Positions 24,731 through 32,959 are shown, counted from the first letter of the stretch. The stretch: DNA of 55,615 nucleotides from Sphaerochaeta sp. (GCA_016342655.1 JAEINL010000018.1:1-55615); one strand, 5' to 3'. A program made the numbers and translations. The notes: generated by a model not told the origin, from the letters alone.

Positions 24731-25526
24731 CATACCATTTCTGCAACATGATGCCGGAGGCCACTGATACGTTCAGCGATCCTTTGGTGCCCCCTAGGGC
24801 AATGGACACCCTTCCAAGGTTCCTATCACACAAAGACAGCAAGGCTGGGCTTACCCCCATCTCTTCGCTTCCTATGATGGCAGCTCCAGATTTGGGAAAG
24901 GGAAACGTTTCTAGATCAGAGCCTCCCAGTTCAAGGGCAAACAGGGCCATAGAGGAAGAGCTGAGCTTTTCGATGAGAGCAGATTCTGAAAACCAACGAT
25001 ACGGAACTGTAGCGACACACCCACGAGCTGATTTGACAGCACGGGGATGAGTAACTGAAGCTGTACCTTCAACCAGCCATATCTGCTCGATGCCAAACGA
25101 GTCGGCACTGCGAAAGATCGACCCTACATTGAAAGGCGATCGCAAGCGGTCGAGAATGAGTATATGGGGATGCACCTCACGCAAAGAAGCATCCAACTCC
25201 CCTTGCCTGTCAACAAAGTCCCAGTCGGAGGGCTCGCTTCCCAGTACAGACAAAAGGGTATAATGAAGGTCTTCCAGGATAAAGGGAAGACTTGATTCAG
25301 ATGTAGAAGCAAGTCCGGAAGAAAGATTCCTCACGTCCCTAAGCTGGTCATCATCCAATACTGCAAGAAACTGTTGGGAGACAAATAAGGAACAGAGACC
25401 GGAGATATAGACCTGATCAGGTTCGTTGCCCTGCAGTATCCTCTGGCTCTGCTCGTGAAAGAGGAGGGCGCACTTGCGCACGCAGGTGCGGTCTTTGAGT
25501 GTCCTAAGCTTCGCTATCGTTATCAT
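24717..25526 (-). CDS. TrmH/SpoU-family RNA 2'-O-methyltransferase
   Basis: About 269 residues, SPOUT-fold RNA methyltransferase. The three family motifs are clear: ILDRLRSPFNVGSIFRSADSFGIEQIWL (motif 1), AIIGSEEMGVSP (motif 2) and GSLNVSVASGIML (motif 3, forming the SAM-binding knot). An N-terminal domain of about 110 residues precedes them. The target, in rRNA or tRNA, cannot be told from sequence. The ATG at 25526 overlaps the rsmI stop by 23 bases; upstream in-frame codons would overlap much further and are unlikely. Co-transcribed with rsmI. Confidence 0.88.
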   Translation of the reverse strand: MITIAKLRTLKDRTCVRKCALLFHEQSQRILQGNEPDQVYISGLCSLFVSQQFLAVLDDDQLRDVRNLSSGLASTSESSLPFILEDLHYTLLSVLGSEPSDWDFVDRQGELDASLREVHPHILILDRLRSPFNVGSIFRSADSFGIEQIWLVEGTASVTHPRAVKSARGCVATVPYRWFSESALIEKLSSSSMALFALELGGSDLETFPFPKSGAAIIGSEEMGVSPALLSLCDRNLGRVSIALGGTKGSLNVSVASGIMLQKWYATTC

Positions 25527-26211
25527 CGCTATCAGATGCCTCAATGGGGGCAATGCAGAGGGCAAACTCCCCTTTAATCGCTTGTCTGCCTGAAAGGATG
25601 GCTGAGACTTCTTTAGCAGTTCCCACAAGGAACTCTTCAAACTTCTTAGTCATCTCACGGCCTACCACCACCTGACGAAGGGGGTCAAGGACTGATATCT
25701 CGTCTAACGTCTTGACGATGCGGAAGGGAGATTCATAGATGACAAAAGCTTCGTTTCGCCCAAGCAGCTCGGTGAGACGTTTGGTCCTTCTTCCTTTGCG
25801 GGGGGAGAGAAACCCTTCAAAGGTAAAGCTCTTTCCCACATACCCTGCGACACTGACCAGGGTTGCCACAGCTGAGGGCCCCGGGATAGGAACCACAGTA
25901 AAGCCGGCATCACGCACGGCCTTTACAACACGTAGGCCAGGGTCGCTGATTCCAGGTGTTCCGGCATCACTGACAAAGGCTATGTCATTTCCCGCTTCCA
26001 TAAGGGCGACTATACCTTGGGCAGAGTTGCTCTCGTTGTGCGCATGGCATGCAATGAGACGTTTCTGAATGTCATATTTTTGTAACAGGGTCTGTGTATG
26101 CCGGGTATCCTCACAGGCTATGACGTCAACGCTTCGCAGCGTCTCAACTGCTCGGTACGTGATGTCATCAAGGTTTCCTATGGGAGTGGCTACCATATAT
26201 AAGGTACTCAT
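25504..26211 (-). CDS. rsmI: 16S rRNA (cytidine-1402-2'-O)-methyltransferase
   Basis: 235 residues, RsmI family. It methylates the ribose of C1402 in the 16S decoding centre. The SAM-binding tetrapyrrole-methylase fold shows YMVATPIGNLDDIT at the N-terminus, CEDTRHTQTLL, SDAGTPGISDPG and PIPGPSA. The C-terminus ends in an acidic tail (ASDSDDNDSEA). Upstream is the regulatory region of the first pspA operon, transcribed the other way. Confidence 0.95.
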   Translation of the reverse strand: MSTLYMVATPIGNLDDITYRAVETLRSVDVIACEDTRHTQTLLQKYDIQKRLIACHAHNESNSAQGIVALMEAGNDIAFVSDAGTPGISDPGLRVVKAVRDAGFTVVPIPGPSAVATLVSVAGYVGKSFTFEGFLSPRKGRRTKRLTELLGRNEAFVIYESPFRIVKTLDEISVLDPLRQVVVGREMTKKFEEFLVGTAKEVSAILSGRQAIKGEFALCIAPIEASDSDDNDSEA

Positions 26212-26514
26212 GCGATAGAGTCTACACGCTTAGGGACTTGGGTACAAGAAGGGTCCATTCCTCCAATCTTCCATTATGGGGGTGCTTCTCCTTGTGTAGT
26301 CCCTTTTGGATTCGGTTCATACGTTGTTGGTTAATTTATCCAGAGTATTTGGTATTTTTTACCAATATTTTGATTTTTTTTTGTATTTGAAGATAATAAT
26401 GAGGAAAAACCTCTTCTTTTCATGGTTAAACACCGTTTTCCCAAAGTTGGCACGCCATATGCATTGATGTTAGCGTACCAACAAAGAGCCACAAAGTGGC
26501 AGAAGGAGACCCTA
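26212..26514 (+). promoter_or_regulatory. Control region of the first psp operon
   Basis: 303 non-coding bases between rsmI and pspA. They contain two dyads that match the sites next to pspF: TTGGTATTTTTTACCAA (26349-26365) and a weaker TTGGTTAATTTATCCAG (26327-26343). A sigma-54 promoter follows at 26447-26464. The dyads lie about 100-130 bases upstream of the -12 element, the usual distance for an enhancer bound by a sigma-54 activator. An A/T-rich run lies between them and may help bending. Confidence 0.72.
26447..26464 (+). promoter_or_regulatory. Sigma-54 promoter of pspA (first copy)
   Basis: TTGGCACGCCATATGCAT matches the TGGCAC-N5-TTGCA sigma-54 consensus. GG is at 26449-26450 and GC at 26461-26462 with exactly ten bases between. 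The predicted transcript starts near 26474, leaving about 40 bases to the pspA ATG at 26515. Family knowledge: psp operons are classical sigma-54/PspF targets. Confidence 0.85.
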
Positions 26515-27180
26515 ATGAACGTGTTTAAAAGAATCGCAGACATCTTCAATTCGAATCTAAATAGTGCCCTAGACAGGATCGAAGACCCCGCAAAGATGAT
26601 CAACCTCATGATTACCGAACTGCAAGATACCCTTACCAAGGCTCGCTCTTCGGCAGCCTCACGCAAGGCAGAGAAGACTAGCCTGACCAAAGAGAGACAA
26701 GAGCTTACTAAGGCAATCGAGCGTTGGGAAGATCGTGCCAAGCTTGCCATCACGAACAAGCGTGAGGATTTGGCAAGGGAAGCCCTCTCTGAAAAAAAGA
26801 GCTGCAGTGAAAGGATTCGCCTCATAGACGAACAGCTGAGTAACCTTGACAGCATCCTGGCAAGTCAGGAAGTGCAGCTTACCCAGATAGCTGACAAACT
26901 GAAAGAAGTTAAAGATAAGCAGAAGGTTCTTGTCCAGCGTGCAACCAGTGCCAAAGAGAAGAAACAGGTAGCCAGGACTCTGCACAGTACTGACAGCAGC
27001 GACCTTGCCCGCAAGTTCAGTGAACTGGAAAGCAATATCGAGCGCATGGAAGCTGATGCCGAAATGTCGGGCTACCATGGCAAACGCTCCAGCGGTGATG
27101 AATTCAGCAAGATGGAAACAGACAGCGCCCTGGAAGAAGAGCTTGCAGCCTTGAAAGCATCGATGAAGGAGAAGAAATAA
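26515..27180 (+). CDS. pspA: Phage-shock protein A, copy 1 (PspA/IM30 family)
   Basis: 221 residues, almost entirely alpha-helical and coiled-coil, the ESCRT-III-like membrane-repair protein that assembles under the inner membrane. It opens with the amphipathic helix MNVFKRIADIFNSNLNSALDRIEDP, then the family's M-I-x-L-M-I-x-E-L-x-D-T-L segment and long charged coils. The ATG at 26515 follows GAAGGAG and lies downstream of the predicted sigma-54 transcription start, which excludes an earlier in-frame start at 26422. Residues 185-205 form a Gly/Ser-rich break before the last helix. pspC begins on its stop codon. Confidence 0.94.
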   Translation: MNVFKRIADIFNSNLNSALDRIEDPAKMINLMITELQDTLTKARSSAASRKAEKTSLTKERQELTKAIERWEDRAKLAITNKREDLAREALSEKKSCSERIRLIDEQLSNLDSILASQEVQLTQIADKLKEVKDKQKVLVQRATSAKEKKQVARTLHSTDSSDLARKFSELESNIERMEADAEMSGYHGKRSSGDEFSKMETDSALEEELAALKASMKEKK

Positions 27181-27383
27181 TGGATTATCCACGCTCTGAG
27201 ACCCATAAGCTCTATCGGGAGCGTGACGGGTATGTGTTAGGAGTCATCGAAGGACTGGCTAACTGGACAGGACTTCCAGTACTGGCACTGCGTATCATTG
27301 CTGTCATTCTTCTGTTCAAGGTGGGATTTGTCCCTATTGGGATAGCATACCTCGGATCAGCTTTGCTGATGCCTGCAAGATAA
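27180..27383 (+). CDS. pspC: PspC-domain membrane protein, copy 1
   Basis: 67 residues, a single PspC domain: HKLYRERDGYVLGVIEGLANWTGLPVLALRIIAV followed by one long hydrophobic stretch ending LLMPAR. PspC proteins sit in the inner membrane and recruit or control PspA. The start overlaps the pspA stop by one base (TAATG), so translation is coupled. It is followed by a strong terminator. Confidence 0.92.
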   Translation: MDYPRSETHKLYRERDGYVLGVIEGLANWTGLPVLALRIIAVILLFKVGFVPIGIAYLGSALLMPAR

Positions 27384-27468
27384 AGACGTTACCAGTGAAA
27401 CAGGGCGTGAGAGCTCAGGGACTGCAGTCATCGCAAGCAATTCTAGTTTTCATAGTGTATTGTGCTCA

Positions 27469-27503
27469 GACCAGGGTCATCACCAGATGACCCTGGTCCT
27501 TTT
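27469..27503 (+). terminator. Rho-independent terminator after pspA-pspC
   Basis: Perfect 12-bp stem: GACCAGGGTCAT (27469-27480) and ATGACCCTGGTC (27487-27498) with a 6-base loop, followed by CTTTTAG. It closes the first psp operon 85 bases after pspC. Confidence 0.85.
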
Positions 27504-27590
27504 AGTTGTCTTTCTCCAGACTGGTTCTGTATTGCTTCTCTTTCACCAAACAAAAACAAAAAGCCAACAATCTTAGGACGAGGGAGAATG

Positions 27591-28577
27591 TCATAGCTGA
27601 TCTTTGTATTTCCTATACAGTCCACGGAACTGATCGTAGGTAAGGTTTAGCAACTTGGCAGCCTCTTTCTGATTGCCTTCTCCCCGCTTTAGGGCTTTCT
27701 GCAAGTAGGAAAGCTCCAGCTTTTCACGTGCTTGCTCATACGTGGCAAGATCAAGATCCTTCTCAAGGGCAAGAGCCTCTTGTTTTGGTTCTGCACAGGG
27801 ATTGGCAAAGGGATCGAACTGAACATCCTCGATATCTGTAGTGTCGCTACGATAGACAGCCCTTTCCACCACATTCTTCAATTCACGCACATTCCCTGGC
27901 CAGCTGTAGGTCATAAGGTGCTGTACCACCTGCTTGCTGAAGTGGGGCATCTCACTCTTTCCACACTCCAAGGCCATTTTCGAACTGAAATAATTGGCAA
28001 GAAGCATGATATCCTCTGAGCGTTCTCGTAAGGGAGGAAGGAACAGGACCTCAAAGGAAAGCCTGTCCAAGAGGTCCTCCTTGAACTTGCCCTCTTTGCA
28101 AAGCTGTGGAAGGTCGGTATTGGTGGCTCCGATAATCCTGACATCAACTTCATGGGTGACTGAGGAGCCTACCCTCTCGAAGGTGCCATACTCCACAACC
28201 CTAAGGATTTTCTCCTGGACTTCCAAGGGGATGAGGCCAATTTCATCAAGAAAGAGAGTTCCGCCCTCAGCTTCTTCAAACCGTCCTTTCCTAGTCTTTT
28301 GTGCTCCAGTAAAAGCTCCTTGCTCATAGCCAAACAATTCGGTTTCAATGAGGGAAGGAGGAAGGGCTGCACAGTTGACCGTAACTAGGGCTTGTTGCCA
28401 ACGAGGTGATAGGAAATGAAGTCTTCTTGCAGCACCTTCCTTACCACTTCCCCTTTCCCCTACCAACAGGACTGACCGATTGACCTTCGCCGCACGGCTA
28501 AGCCGGGCCTGGAAGTCAAGAAAGACTTCACTCTCCCCTAAAAGTTGCTGGCTGTACCCTACCTGATTGGATTCCAT
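27591..28577 (-). CDS. pspF: Sigma-54 activator PspF
   Basis: About 328 residues, an enhancer-binding AAA+ protein without a receiver domain, as in PspF. Walker A GERGSGKE (40-47), the sigma-54 contact loop GAFTGA (87-92), Walker B GGTLFLDEI (105-113), and R-finger/sensor regions further on. A C-terminal Fis-type helix-turn-helix ends in NQKEAAKLLNLTYDQFRGLYRKYK. The ATG at 28577 has GGGTGAG upstream and places LLGES where PspF proteins begin; an ATG at 28607 is less likely. Without a regulatory domain, activity is normally held off by PspA binding. Dyads at 28591-28626 lie directly upstream, suggesting self-repression. Confidence 0.93.
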   Translation of the reverse strand: MESNQVGYSQQLLGESEVFLDFQARLSRAAKVNRSVLLVGERGSGKEGAARRLHFLSPRWQQALVTVNCAALPPSLIETELFGYEQGAFTGAQKTRKGRFEEAEGGTLFLDEIGLIPLEVQEKILRVVEYGTFERVGSSVTHEVDVRIIGATNTDLPQLCKEGKFKEDLLDRLSFEVLFLPPLRERSEDIMLLANYFSSKMALECGKSEMPHFSKQVVQHLMTYSWPGNVRELKNVVERAVYRSDTTDIEDVQFDPFANPCAEPKQEALALEKDLDLATYEQAREKLELSYLQKALKRGEGNQKEAAKLLNLTYDQFRGLYRKYKDQL

Positions 28578-28590
28578 TATCTCACCCGCT

Positions 28591-28626
28591 TTGGTAAAAT
28601 GCACCATAGTTGGTAGGTTTTACCAT
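28591..28626. promoter_or_regulatory. Paired dyads, candidate PspF-binding sites
   Basis: TTGGTAAAATGCACCAT (28591-28607) and TTGGTAGGTTTTACCAT (28610-28626) share TTGGTA-N5-(T/C)ACCA with the pair upstream of the first pspA. Starts are 19 bases apart here and 22 there. They lie about 110-145 bases before the -12 element of the second pspA promoter and immediately before pspF, so one pair could both activate pspA and repress pspF. The protein assignment is inference. Confidence 0.72.
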
Positions 28627-28721
28627 CCTCACGATACCATACAAAAGAAGAACTGGGAAGCAAGAATCCTGTATGTTGTGCAGTGAAAGGATTTACAAGC
28701 TTTTTTTCATATTTTTGATAG

Positions 28722-28739
28722 TTGGCATGCTTTGTGCAT
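28722..28739 (+). promoter_or_regulatory. Sigma-54 promoter of pspA (second copy)
   Basis: TTGGCATGCTTTGTGCAT: GG at 28724-28725, ten bases, GC at 28736-28737, matching the -24/-12 consensus. The predicted start is near 28749, about 38 bases before the ATG at 28787. Both pspA promoters share TTGGCA and TGCAT. Confidence 0.85.
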
Positions 28740-28786
28740 CCTGATTGGTACAAGAACAGGTGGTACTACTACCTAAGGAGAGTAAT

Positions 28787-29443
28787 ATGGGAGTTTTTTC
28801 AAGATTCTTAGATATTGTGAATGCAAACATCAACTCACTTCTCGACAAGGCTGAAGACCCTGAGAAGATGATCAAGCTGATGATGCAGGAAATGGAAGAT
28901 ACACTGATCGAGCTCAAGAGCTCTTGTGCAGCCAAGATGGCAAGCAGAGCCAAGACTGATCGTTCCTACAAGGAACAAGAGAGTGCAGTCAAGCGTTGGC
29001 AAAGCAGAGCAGAGCTTGCGATAAGCAAGAACCGCGAAGATCTTGCGAGGGAAGCCTTGCTTGAAAGAAAAAAGTCTATAGATGCCATGGAGCAACTTGC
29101 CTCTGATCTTAAGATTGCCGATGAGACCATCAAGGTCAGTAAGGACGAGATCAACCAGATCGAGGACAAACTGGTGACAGTCAAGCAGAAATATCAGATG
29201 ATGGTAGAGCGTGGCAAACGTGCTCGGGAAGAACAGGCTGCCCAGGAGACCTTGAGACGTGCTGCTGAATCGGCAACCCATGAACGTTTCTCTAACATGG
29301 AAGAGAAAATCGACCGGATGAAGGCAAACAACGACCTGAACAAGTACGATTTTAGCTCATTGGATGAGAAGTTCAAGGACCTTGAAGAGATGGATGATAT
29401 CGATGCTGAGATAGCGGCCCTTCGCAAACGCGCAGGCCTCTGA
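28787..29443 (+). CDS. pspA: Phage-shock protein A, copy 2
   Basis: 218 residues, PspA/IM30 family, clearly paralogous to the copy at 26515: MGVFSRFLDIVNANINSLLDKAEDPEKMIKLMMQEMEDTLIELKSS. The N-terminal membrane helix and the alternating charged coiled coil are intact. The ATG follows AAGGAG. It heads a four-gene operon with a PspB-like protein, a longer PspC and a DUF4097 protein. The two PspA copies may co-assemble or respond to different stresses; sequence does not tell which. Confidence 0.94.
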   Translation: MGVFSRFLDIVNANINSLLDKAEDPEKMIKLMMQEMEDTLIELKSSCAAKMASRAKTDRSYKEQESAVKRWQSRAELAISKNREDLAREALLERKKSIDAMEQLASDLKIADETIKVSKDEINQIEDKLVTVKQKYQMMVERGKRAREEQAAQETLRRAAESATHERFSNMEEKIDRMKANNDLNKYDFSSLDEKFKDLEEMDDIDAEIAALRKRAGL

Positions 29444-29462
29444 CAGAGAAGGGAGTTATTGA

Positions 29463-29801
29463 ATGGAAGCGGTATTTATTCTGATAGTCATCTTTTCCTT
29501 TATCATCATCGTGACCTCCATCGACGAGAGGGCTAAAATGCAAAAGAGAAAGATGGATGCGGCTCTGAGAATGCGTGAGATGGAGAGTGGGTATCCACCA
29601 GGGACCTACAGCGACTACAACTCAAAGTATAAGAAGAGAAAGCGGTCAAAGGGCGATGATTTCCCCCCGATGATGGAACCTGCCAAGGATTCCCAACGGG
29701 AAGTGCTGAAAAAAGGCATTGATGACCTTCAGCAACGTCTGGACAATATTGAAACAATTATACAAAGCCGTAAGGCTCAAGAAAAGGGAAATAAGGAATG
29801 A
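29463..29801 (+). CDS. PspB-like single-helix membrane protein
   Basis: 112 residues. One N-terminal membrane helix (about residues 3-19, FILIVIFSFIIIVTS), then a basic, Tyr/Lys-rich stretch, then a C-terminal predicted coiled coil (EVLKKGIDDLQQRLDNIETIIQSRK). This layout matches PspB, which is shorter (about 75 residues) and carries a leucine-zipper tail, but sequence identity is too low to be sure. Its place between pspA and pspC is the normal place of pspB. The next gene overlaps its stop by 4 bases. Confidence 0.7.
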   Translation: MEAVFILIVIFSFIIIVTSIDERAKMQKRKMDAALRMREMESGYPPGTYSDYNSKYKKRKRSKGDDFPPMMEPAKDSQREVLKKGIDDLQQRLDNIETIIQSRKAQEKGNKE

Positions 29802-30163
29802 TTGGTATGGCAACAAAAAAACTCTACAGATCACCACGAGGAAAAGTCTTCGGAGTAGCAACTGGTTTGGCCGAGTGGCGTGACTTGAACCCTGACATGG
29901 TACGGCTTATCGTACTCATTGTAGTCCTTTCGACAGGTGCTTTCCCTGGAGCTATCATCTATTTGGCAGCAGCTCTCATCATCCCGATGAACCCAGGGCC
30001 TCAGGCCTTTGAAGGTGAGTACTATACGGCAAACACCGACCATCGCAGTGAAGAGGACCTGAAAGCTGAGTATGACCGTCTGAAGAAGAAGGTCGAAAAA
30101 ATGGAAAACGATATGTTCAACAAGGAACGTGACTGGGACGACAGACTCCACGAAGGGAAATAA
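29798..30163 (+). CDS. pspC: PspC-domain membrane protein, copy 2, with coiled-coil tail
   Basis: 121 residues. PspC domain at the N-terminus (KKLYRSPRGKVFGVATGLAEWRDLNPDMVRLIVLIVV, hydrophobic to about residue 62). An acidic/basic coiled coil follows (SEEDLKAEYDRLKKKVEKMENDMFNKE), absent from copy 1. The ATG at 29798 overlaps the previous stop; a second ATG three codons on is equally possible. In E. coli the PspB-PspC pair senses membrane stress and pulls PspA from PspF. Confidence 0.9.
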   Translation: MIGMATKKLYRSPRGKVFGVATGLAEWRDLNPDMVRLIVLIVVLSTGAFPGAIIYLAAALIIPMNPGPQAFEGEYYTANTDHRSEEDLKAEYDRLKKKVEKMENDMFNKERDWDDRLHEGK

Positions 30164-30164
30164 T

Positions 30165-31040
30165 ATGCTCAAGGATACCAAAGCCAACAAGATTTTCCTT
30201 ATCATCCTGGTAAGTGCCATTGCCCTACTCTTTTCCATGGACTATGTCTGGCAGAAGCGGGGGAAGGAGAACCGATCGGAGCAGACCTACTCCTTTTCAG
30301 CTTCAGATTCGCTTGTTGTCAGCACGATAAGCACTGACGTTGTCCTGGCTGTTGATCCAAAGGCAAAGGAAGCTTTAGTTAGTATTGGGGAAAACGATAG
30401 GGACAGCCTTAAGACCAGTAAAAAAGGTACGGAATTGTCCATTGCTGTCTCCCCTCCCTCCCGAGGCTTCCTCAACTTCTTCAAGAGCCAAGAGACACCT
30501 TTGGTGATAACCTTACCCCAGGTACAGCTTGACCAGCTGGTGATTAAGACCACCAGTGGAGACATCCTCTTCATGAAGGACTTTGAGGCAAACAAGATTC
30601 AGCTCACTAGCATTAGTGGAGATGTGGACATGCTCAACCTGACAGGCTCTGATGCTCTTCAGATCAAGACGATCAGTGGCACTACCAGTGGGTACTCCGC
30701 CAAAAGTGAGGGACAGCTAGAGCTTGGTTCCACCAGTGGTGATTTCGAAGTGGATCGTATGGAAGGGCAGAACATCTCGCTGCATACCATCAGTGGGGAT
30801 ATCGAAGGCTTGGTTCATATTCTCCCTCAGGGTAGACTGGAAGGCTCTGCCACCAGCGGGAGTCTGGAGCTGGACTTGACCAAGACAGAGGATCTGGATA
30901 TTCGGGCTACCAAGATTAGCGGATCCATTCTCTTCAACAACCAGAGACAAGAGAGCTCTCCCGCCCTTGCCAGCACGGGGAATAAGCAAACATCGGTTAA
31001 GCTATCGACGGTGAGTGGCAATCTGGATATACGTTTCTAA
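30165..31040 (+). CDS. DUF4097-type beta-repeat protein (LiaG-like)
   Basis: About 291 residues. One N-terminal membrane helix (around residues 8-24), then a beta-strand repeat region in which a Ser-Gly-Asp/Asn turn recurs: TTSGDIL, SISGDVD, TISGTTSG, STSGDFE, TISGDIEG, ATSGSLE, KISGSIL and finally TVSGNLDIRF. This is the DUF4097/adhesin-like repeat found in LiaG and similar envelope-stress proteins. The repeats likely form a beta-helix outside the cytoplasmic membrane. The ATG at 30165 follows GAAGGGAAA, one base after the pspC stop. Last gene of the second psp operon. Confidence 0.85.
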   Translation: MLKDTKANKIFLIILVSAIALLFSMDYVWQKRGKENRSEQTYSFSASDSLVVSTISTDVVLAVDPKAKEALVSIGENDRDSLKTSKKGTELSIAVSPPSRGFLNFFKSQETPLVITLPQVQLDQLVIKTTSGDILFMKDFEANKIQLTSISGDVDMLNLTGSDALQIKTISGTTSGYSAKSEGQLELGSTSGDFEVDRMEGQNISLHTISGDIEGLVHILPQGRLEGSATSGSLELDLTKTEDLDIRATKISGSILFNNQRQESSPALASTGNKQTSVKLSTVSGNLDIRF

Positions 31041-31081
31041 GAAACCTGTGCAATGAGAAATAGGCCTATACTATATTAATG

Positions 31082-31117
31082 ATGAACAGGAGTTTCCAAG
31101 CGGAAGCTCCTGTTCAT
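31082..31117. terminator. Long hairpin between converging genes
   Basis: ATGAACAGGAGTTTCC, an AAGC loop, then GGAAGCTCCTGTTCAT form a 16-bp stem with one G-T pair. It sits between the ends of the DUF4097 gene (plus) and the DUF554 gene (minus). There is no T-run on either side, so it may act as a two-way transcription barrier or RNA 3' end rather than a classical terminator. Confidence 0.6.
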
Positions 31118-31128
31118 TACTCTAACCC

Positions 31129-31836
31129 CTAAATGGGTCTTTCCCATAAGGCTGTAATGAAAAACACAATAAAGAGTGCAGGAATCAAGTTGACAACTCT
31201 AATATCTTTTATCGTTGCTATCTTGAGCCCAATTGCAAATGTTATTACACCACCTGTAGCTTGAAAGTTAGCAAGCATAGAGTCCGTGACAAGAGGCAGT
31301 ACCAAAGAAGCAAAATAATACAAGAGAAATTGGATTATGAACTGAGGGATGGCAAGAATTGAAACAATAAACCCCAGAGTCGTAGCAAATGAAATTGCAG
31401 TAAAGAAATCAAGTACTGATTTTGCAAGTAAAATTGAATTGTCTCCAGTCATACCTGCATGTAAAGCACCAAATATGCCCGTTCCACTTGCACCGAACAA
31501 TACAAGAAGCGTGATGAATATCTCTTGTTGTTCTTTTCTAATTGAAAATATTGAATACTTCTGGAGCTTTCGCATTGCTTTAAGCAGATTCCTATCTATA
31601 TTACACAATTCGCCAATAATAGAACCGATAATCAGAGAAAGCACTACAACAGGTACTGTTTTTAGCTTGAGAATAGCGGCAATCCCGATGGTCATAGCAG
31701 CCAAACCTAACGTGACTGGCAATGTTTCTATAATACGGCTTGGAATCTTATTTTTTAGTAACACCCCTAACAGCCCAGCAATTACAATTGCACCGGTATT
31801 GGCGATAATCCCAAAAGGTATTTCCATTACAGTCAT
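31129..31836 (-). CDS. DUF554 membrane protein
   Basis: 235 residues, about six to seven membrane helices, DUF554 family (YdfK-like). Recognisable features: GIIANTGAIVIAGLLGVLLKNKIP at the start, then LGLAAMTIGI, GSIIGELCNID and the conserved FGASGTGIFGALHAGMTGD segment. The function is unknown; a transporter is suspected from topology. The start overlaps the stop of the LacI-type gene by 4 bases, so both are made from one transcript. The base composition here is visibly more AT-rich than in the flanking housekeeping genes. Confidence 0.88.
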   Translation of the reverse strand: MTVMEIPFGIIANTGAIVIAGLLGVLLKNKIPSRIIETLPVTLGLAAMTIGIAAILKLKTVPVVVLSLIIGSIIGELCNIDRNLLKAMRKLQKYSIFSIRKEQQEIFITLLVLFGASGTGIFGALHAGMTGDNSILLAKSVLDFFTAISFATTLGFIVSILAIPQFIIQFLLYYFASLVLPLVTDSMLANFQATGGVITFAIGLKIATIKDIRVVNLIPALFIVFFITALWERPI

Positions 31837-32897
31837 AATCTAAGAATAGCAGTGGTGTCTCGCACACACAGTTCAACATCAAGACAAATATCCTCTGCTG
31901 GTTCCCCCTGCATAAGCATGTTTAATTCCTTTACCGATTCCTCTCCCATCTTCAATAGATGTAATTCAATACTTGTAAAAGTATAATCCGCCTTGCTTTC
32001 ATTTGCATCAAAGATAATCATGGAGAGGTCTTCAGGAATCTTGTACCCCTGCCTTTTAAACTGTGCTGCACAGCCATTGGCTACCGCCTGAGTCATGACA
32101 ATGATCCCATTACAACTAGAAAAACGCCCAATTAAGGATGAAGCTGCGTCTACGCCACTCTTATGCTCATATCCAGTGACGACTACTAAGTCAGGATCAA
32201 AAGGGATATCAAATTCATTCAAGGCTTTAATGTAACCCCTAAAACGTTCTATCGAAGAAAACGTATAGCTGGCTGGTTTTGTTGCAAAATCAAGCAATTC
32301 TTCATGAGAGCAAGGGGCATCCCAAAAACTTGCAATGAAACCAATCCGAAGTCTCCCAAGCTGAATGAGGTACTTCGTAGAAAGATAGCCTCCTTTCTCC
32401 CCATCGTGGTAGATATGCGGGACACCTGGAATAATATTTCTCCGGGCAGTAATTACGAGTGGAAGATTCCGAAAACTCTCCAGAGCTGGAATATTCTCTG
32501 CTTTTGCAACAGGAATATAGATAAGACCATCAAGAATTGATTGAGAAAAACGGTTGATTACTTGCCGTTCAACCTCAACCGACCCTTCACTGGTTCCACA
32601 AAGCACCAATTGTCCATTTTTTCTTGCTTCCTGCATTATCCCTTCAGCAATCATAGCAAAAAAAGGATGATTCATTTCTGGTACTATTAGTCCTATCACC
32701 CCAGAAGAACTCCCTTTCATAAAACGTGCTGCAATACTTGGTCTATACCCTGTTTCTTCAAGTACTCTTTTTACTTTTTCTTCATTATTCTTTCTTATAC
32801 TCTGACCATTGAAATACCGTGAAAGCGTAGCTGTTGAAACACCGCTAAGCCTAGCAATATCCTTTATTGAATGGGTATGTTTTTCTATTATGCTCAT
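31833..32897 (-). CDS. LacI-family transcriptional regulator of the AroA/TRAP divergon
   Basis: About 354 residues. N-terminal LacI helix-turn-helix and hinge (HSIKDIARLSGVSTATLSRYFNG, then NNEEKVKRVLEETGYRPS), then a periplasmic-binding-like effector domain (GVIGLIVPEMNHPFFAMIAEGI). The ATG at 32897 is chosen because the HTH then begins at the usual position; a start at 32933 would add a hydrophobic stretch. It is co-transcribed with DUF554 and divergent from the aroA-like gene. Matching 18-bp sequences stand in front of each arm and are its likely operators. The effector is presumably the imported compound or a product of it. Confidence 0.9.
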   Translation of the reverse strand: MSIIEKHTHSIKDIARLSGVSTATLSRYFNGQSIRKNNEEKVKRVLEETGYRPSIAARFMKGSSSGVIGLIVPEMNHPFFAMIAEGIMQEARKNGQLVLCGTSEGSVEVERQVINRFSQSILDGLIYIPVAKAENIPALESFRNLPLVITARRNIIPGVPHIYHDGEKGGYLSTKYLIQLGRLRIGFIASFWDAPCSHEELLDFATKPASYTFSSIERFRGYIKALNEFDIPFDPDLVVVTGYEHKSGVDAASSLIGRFSSCNGIIVMTQAVANGCAAQFKRQGYKIPEDLSMIIFDANESKADYTFTSIELHLLKMGEESVKELNMLMQGEPAEDICLDVELCVRDTTAILRL

Positions 32898-32941
32898 AAC
32901 CTGTAGTATATATAACATAAACACATTGTACAATCATAAAG

Positions 32942-32959
32942 TGTAAATGTTACTCAATT
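32942..32959 (-). promoter_or_regulatory. Candidate LacI operator, regulator side
   Basis: TGTAAATGTTACTCAATT is identical in 16 of 18 positions to the sequence at 33105-33122 inside the opposite promoter. It lies about 45 bases upstream of the LacI start codon. A perfect ATTGTACAAT palindrome (32925-32934) lies between it and the gene. Confidence 0.65.

Noticed and set aside
26422..26514. Extended N-terminus of the first PspA
   Set aside because: It would begin upstream of the sigma-54 promoter; the ATG at 26515 has its own GAAGGAG and the family's usual first residues.
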